A stretch of 64,000 nucleotides of DNA. Source: an uncultured Bacteroidota bacterium. GTDB taxonomy: Bacteria > Bacteroidota > Bacteroidia > Chitinophagales > LD1. The DNA is taken from assembly GCA_903861145.1 (NCBI GenBank), contig CAIOTH010000047.1, positions 62,001 through 126,000 of the forward strand. Reading direction: 5' to 3'. The notes beneath the pieces were generated by a model that was given only the letters and a program-made list of their open reading frames with translations, searched no databases and had not been told where the DNA came from. Below, one piece after another: positions 62,792 through 64,000 of the stretch (its first letter is position 1; each line of letters starts with the position of its first letter). The position numbers and the translations under genes are program-made.

Positions 62792-63087
62792 GCGGCTTCT
62801 TTAAGTTTATTACGCTCTACCTGTAAATCGTAATACATCTGTACTCGTAACCAAAACTCCGCGTCAATATCCAATAACTTCTCTAAGTTGATGGCGGTGG
62901 CGGCACTTACATGCCTTTTGCCATGTATCAATTCACTTAAATGCCCTGGCTTAATACCCAAAGACTGGGCAAAATGAGATTTCATAATACCCCGCGCCTC
63001 TAATTCCAACTCTAGCACCTCACCCGGGTGCAGGGTCTCACTAGTAAAAATCTCGTTTCCCTTTTTGTCTGTTACTTTATATTCCAT
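62788..63087 (-). CDS. higA: HigA-type antitoxin (XRE/HTH)
   Basis: 99 residues. LHPGEVLELELEARGIMKSHFAQSLGIKPGHLSELIHGKRHVSAATA is the HigA-type HTH, and LEKLLDIDAEFWLRVQMYYDLQ the usual C-terminal helix. It would bind the toxin and repress its own promoter. It follows the toxin gene by 70 nt, matching the toxin-first order of higBA. Confidence 0.92.
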   Translation of the reverse strand: MEYKVTDKKGNEIFTSETLHPGEVLELELEARGIMKSHFAQSLGIKPGHLSELIHGKRHVSAATAINLEKLLDIDAEFWLRVQMYYDLQVERNKLKEAA

Positions 63088-63157
63088 GATTTATTTCTCC
63101 TAACGTTTGATAATTTGATAAAAGCCCCTGCCGTGGCTTTTGTACGTTGCTTTAAAA

Positions 63158-63466
63158 TTATTGGTAATGATTCGTTAGATCTTCAATAACCAATATGTCC
63201 TCCACTAATATTCTATCCTTCTCTACTCGTAATATTATTCTGTATTTAATATCAACTCGTACAGAATATTTGCCCTTAAAGTCGCCTTTTAAGGCTTCAA
63301 AATTTAATCCTTTTATTTTTCTAACCTCAGCAAGACTCTTCAGGGCTCTTAAAACCAAGATTGTCTTTCTGAATTTCTTCTTTATCACCGGATCGTATTT
63401 CGATTTTCCTTTATCAACCTCCCGATAAATCGCATCTAAATACGAATTTTCAATCGTAATTCTCAT
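63158..63466 (-). CDS. higB: RelE/ParE-superfamily toxin (HigB-like)
   Basis: 102 residues. Compact basic fold with KFRKTILVLRALKSLAEVRKIKGLNFEALKGDFKGKYSVRVDIKYRIILRV and VEDILVIEDLTNHYQ, typical of RelE/HigB. Such toxins cleave mRNA in the ribosome. Identification rests on the motif layout and the neighbouring HigA. Confidence 0.85.
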   Translation of the reverse strand: MRITIENSYLDAIYREVDKGKSKYDPVIKKKFRKTILVLRALKSLAEVRKIKGLNFEALKGDFKGKYSVRVDIKYRIILRVEKDRILVEDILVIEDLTNHYQ

Positions 63467-63771
63467 TCTACATATCTTAAAAATAGATTAAACAATAACT
63501 CCAATACACTTTGAAATGATTTCGGCAGCAACCAATAAACAAAGAACTTAATTGCGATTTCTCGCCGAGCAAAAATAAGCAAAACACATCCATTTACCAA
63601 ATTTTGGTAAATAAAAATAAAAGCCCTGAGTAACATCCACGAAACTCAGGGCTAAGAAACCAAGGAAACAAAAACAAATCAGAATTTATATCAGCGGGCC
63701 GATTGTTACATAAACGCGGGGCGATATTACGGGCGTTTTACACCACCGGCACCGGTTATTTTCCACAAAGG
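63467..63771. other. 305-nt intergenic region upstream of the toxin
   Basis: No gene recognised. It holds the hairpin at 63622-63653 and, near 63600, A/T-rich sequence that could include the higBA promoter. No inverted repeat that would be a clear HigA operator was found by eye. Confidence 0.5.
63622..63653 (-). terminator. Intrinsic terminator of the small gene at 63772
   Basis: Perfect 10-bp stem, arms 63622-63631 and 63644-63653 (AGCCCTGAGT with ACTCAGGGCT), 12-nt loop. On the minus strand it is followed by a T-rich tail (TTTTATTTTTATTT). It lies about 120 nt after the stop at 63772. Confidence 0.78.
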
Positions 63772-63969
63772 TCAAAAAAGTATCGCCTGAGTGTCCATTT
63801 TTCTTTTACGCAGCTCATCGCGCATTTTTTTAACCAAATCCGGCATTTTAACACCGTAAAGCAGTAAAGAGTTGAAGTTTGTTACCAATTCGTCGTTATT
63901 TAACGTTTGCAGGTAGTCGGTTACGGTAGCTTTTGGTCCGTTTATGAGGTTATATTTTAGTACGCGCAT
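63772..63969 (-). CDS. Small hypothetical protein (65 residues)
   Basis: 65 residues, basic. VTDYLQTLNNDELVTNFNSLLLYG is a helical segment, and KKMRDELRKRKMD near the end is a charged helix. No family recognised. Support is its position ahead of a terminator, an A-rich leader before the ATG at 63969 and normal codon use. It could still be a chance frame. Confidence 0.55.
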   Translation of the reverse strand: MRVLKYNLINGPKATVTDYLQTLNNDELVTNFNSLLLYGVKMPDLVKKMRDELRKRKMDTQAILF

Positions 63970-64000
63970 AGACTTTGGTTTTTAAAACAATTAATTAATG

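Noticed and set aside
1-64000. CRISPR arrays, prophage, insertion sequences, rRNA operons
   Set aside because: No regularly spaced repeats, cas genes, transposases, integrases or rRNA sequence found. Only one tRNA was seen.

Overview
The window reads as a chromosomal segment of a Bacteroidota bacterium, most likely from the Chitinophagia/Sphingobacteriia side of the phylum. The evidence is a SusC-like TonB-dependent receptor with an N-terminal carboxypeptidase-regulatory-like domain, a secreted protein with a C-terminal type 9 secretion (T9SS) sorting domain, many lipoproteins, DUF4175, DUF6249 and Big_5 proteins typical of the phylum, A-rich leaders with weak Shine-Dalgarno sequences, and promoter boxes of the TAnnTTTG type. 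I see no phage, insertion sequence, integrase or CRISPR array. This is ordinary, densely packed chromosome.

Layout. 1-8.5 kb: the N-terminal part of recQ (minus, cut by the window edge), manC, a methionine/glutamine aminotransferase, a DUF2339-DUF3999 membrane pair, an omega-amidase and a small conserved protein. 8.5-16.2 kb: a minus-strand block with a BrkB-type membrane protein, an RsbW-like ATPase, a very large DUF4175 coiled-coil membrane protein, an L,D-transpeptidase-type protein, exonuclease III and a PIG-L deacetylase. 16.2-18.6 kb: an amino acid permease, a retropepsin-like protease and an unknown membrane protein. 18.8-31.8 kb: a long plus-strand run with thrA, an unknown secreted protein, thrB, thrC, ybeY, two parS-like sites, mnmG, a Big_5 lipoprotein, a gamma-carbonic anhydrase, idi, an O-methyltransferase and a LysM glucosaminidase, closed by a strong bidirectional terminator. 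31.9-45.2 kb: mixed orientation, with paired lipocalin-like lipoproteins, a one-domain asparaginase, a TonB receptor, a histidine kinase, an HI0933-like flavoprotein, hpt, a lipoprotein MsrA, a phosphodiesterase, and an ECF sigma/putative anti-sigma/DUF6249 cluster with TraB. 45.4-49.3 kb: DUF3109, PBP1A overlapping an RsmI-like methyltransferase by 113 nt, a long inverted repeat and tRNA-Thr(CGT). 49.3-61.4 kb: mostly minus, with a phosphatidylserine decarboxylase, an L,D-transpeptidase, a 500-bp gene-free region rich in DnaA-box-like sequences, secreted proteins, nadD, a class-A-like serine hydrolase, a permease and a metallophosphoesterase. 61.5-64 kb: an MFS exporter, a HigBA-type toxin-antitoxin pair and a small unknown gene.

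How the genes work together. The thr cluster makes threonine from aspartate. The aminotransferase plus omega-amidase fit the glutamine transaminase/omega-amidase route, which salvages 2-oxo acids such as the methionine keto acid. PBP1A, two YkuD-fold proteins, the glucosaminidase and the class-A-like serine hydrolase act at the cell wall.

The most notable non-coding signals are two identical 16-bp parS-like sites just upstream of mnmG (24.8 kb) and a gene-free region at 50.8-51.26 kb holding an AT-rich block and about seven DnaA-box-like sequences. Together they suggest that the window may lie near the chromosome origin. Gene orientation around 51 kb does not support this, so it remains a testable hypothesis.
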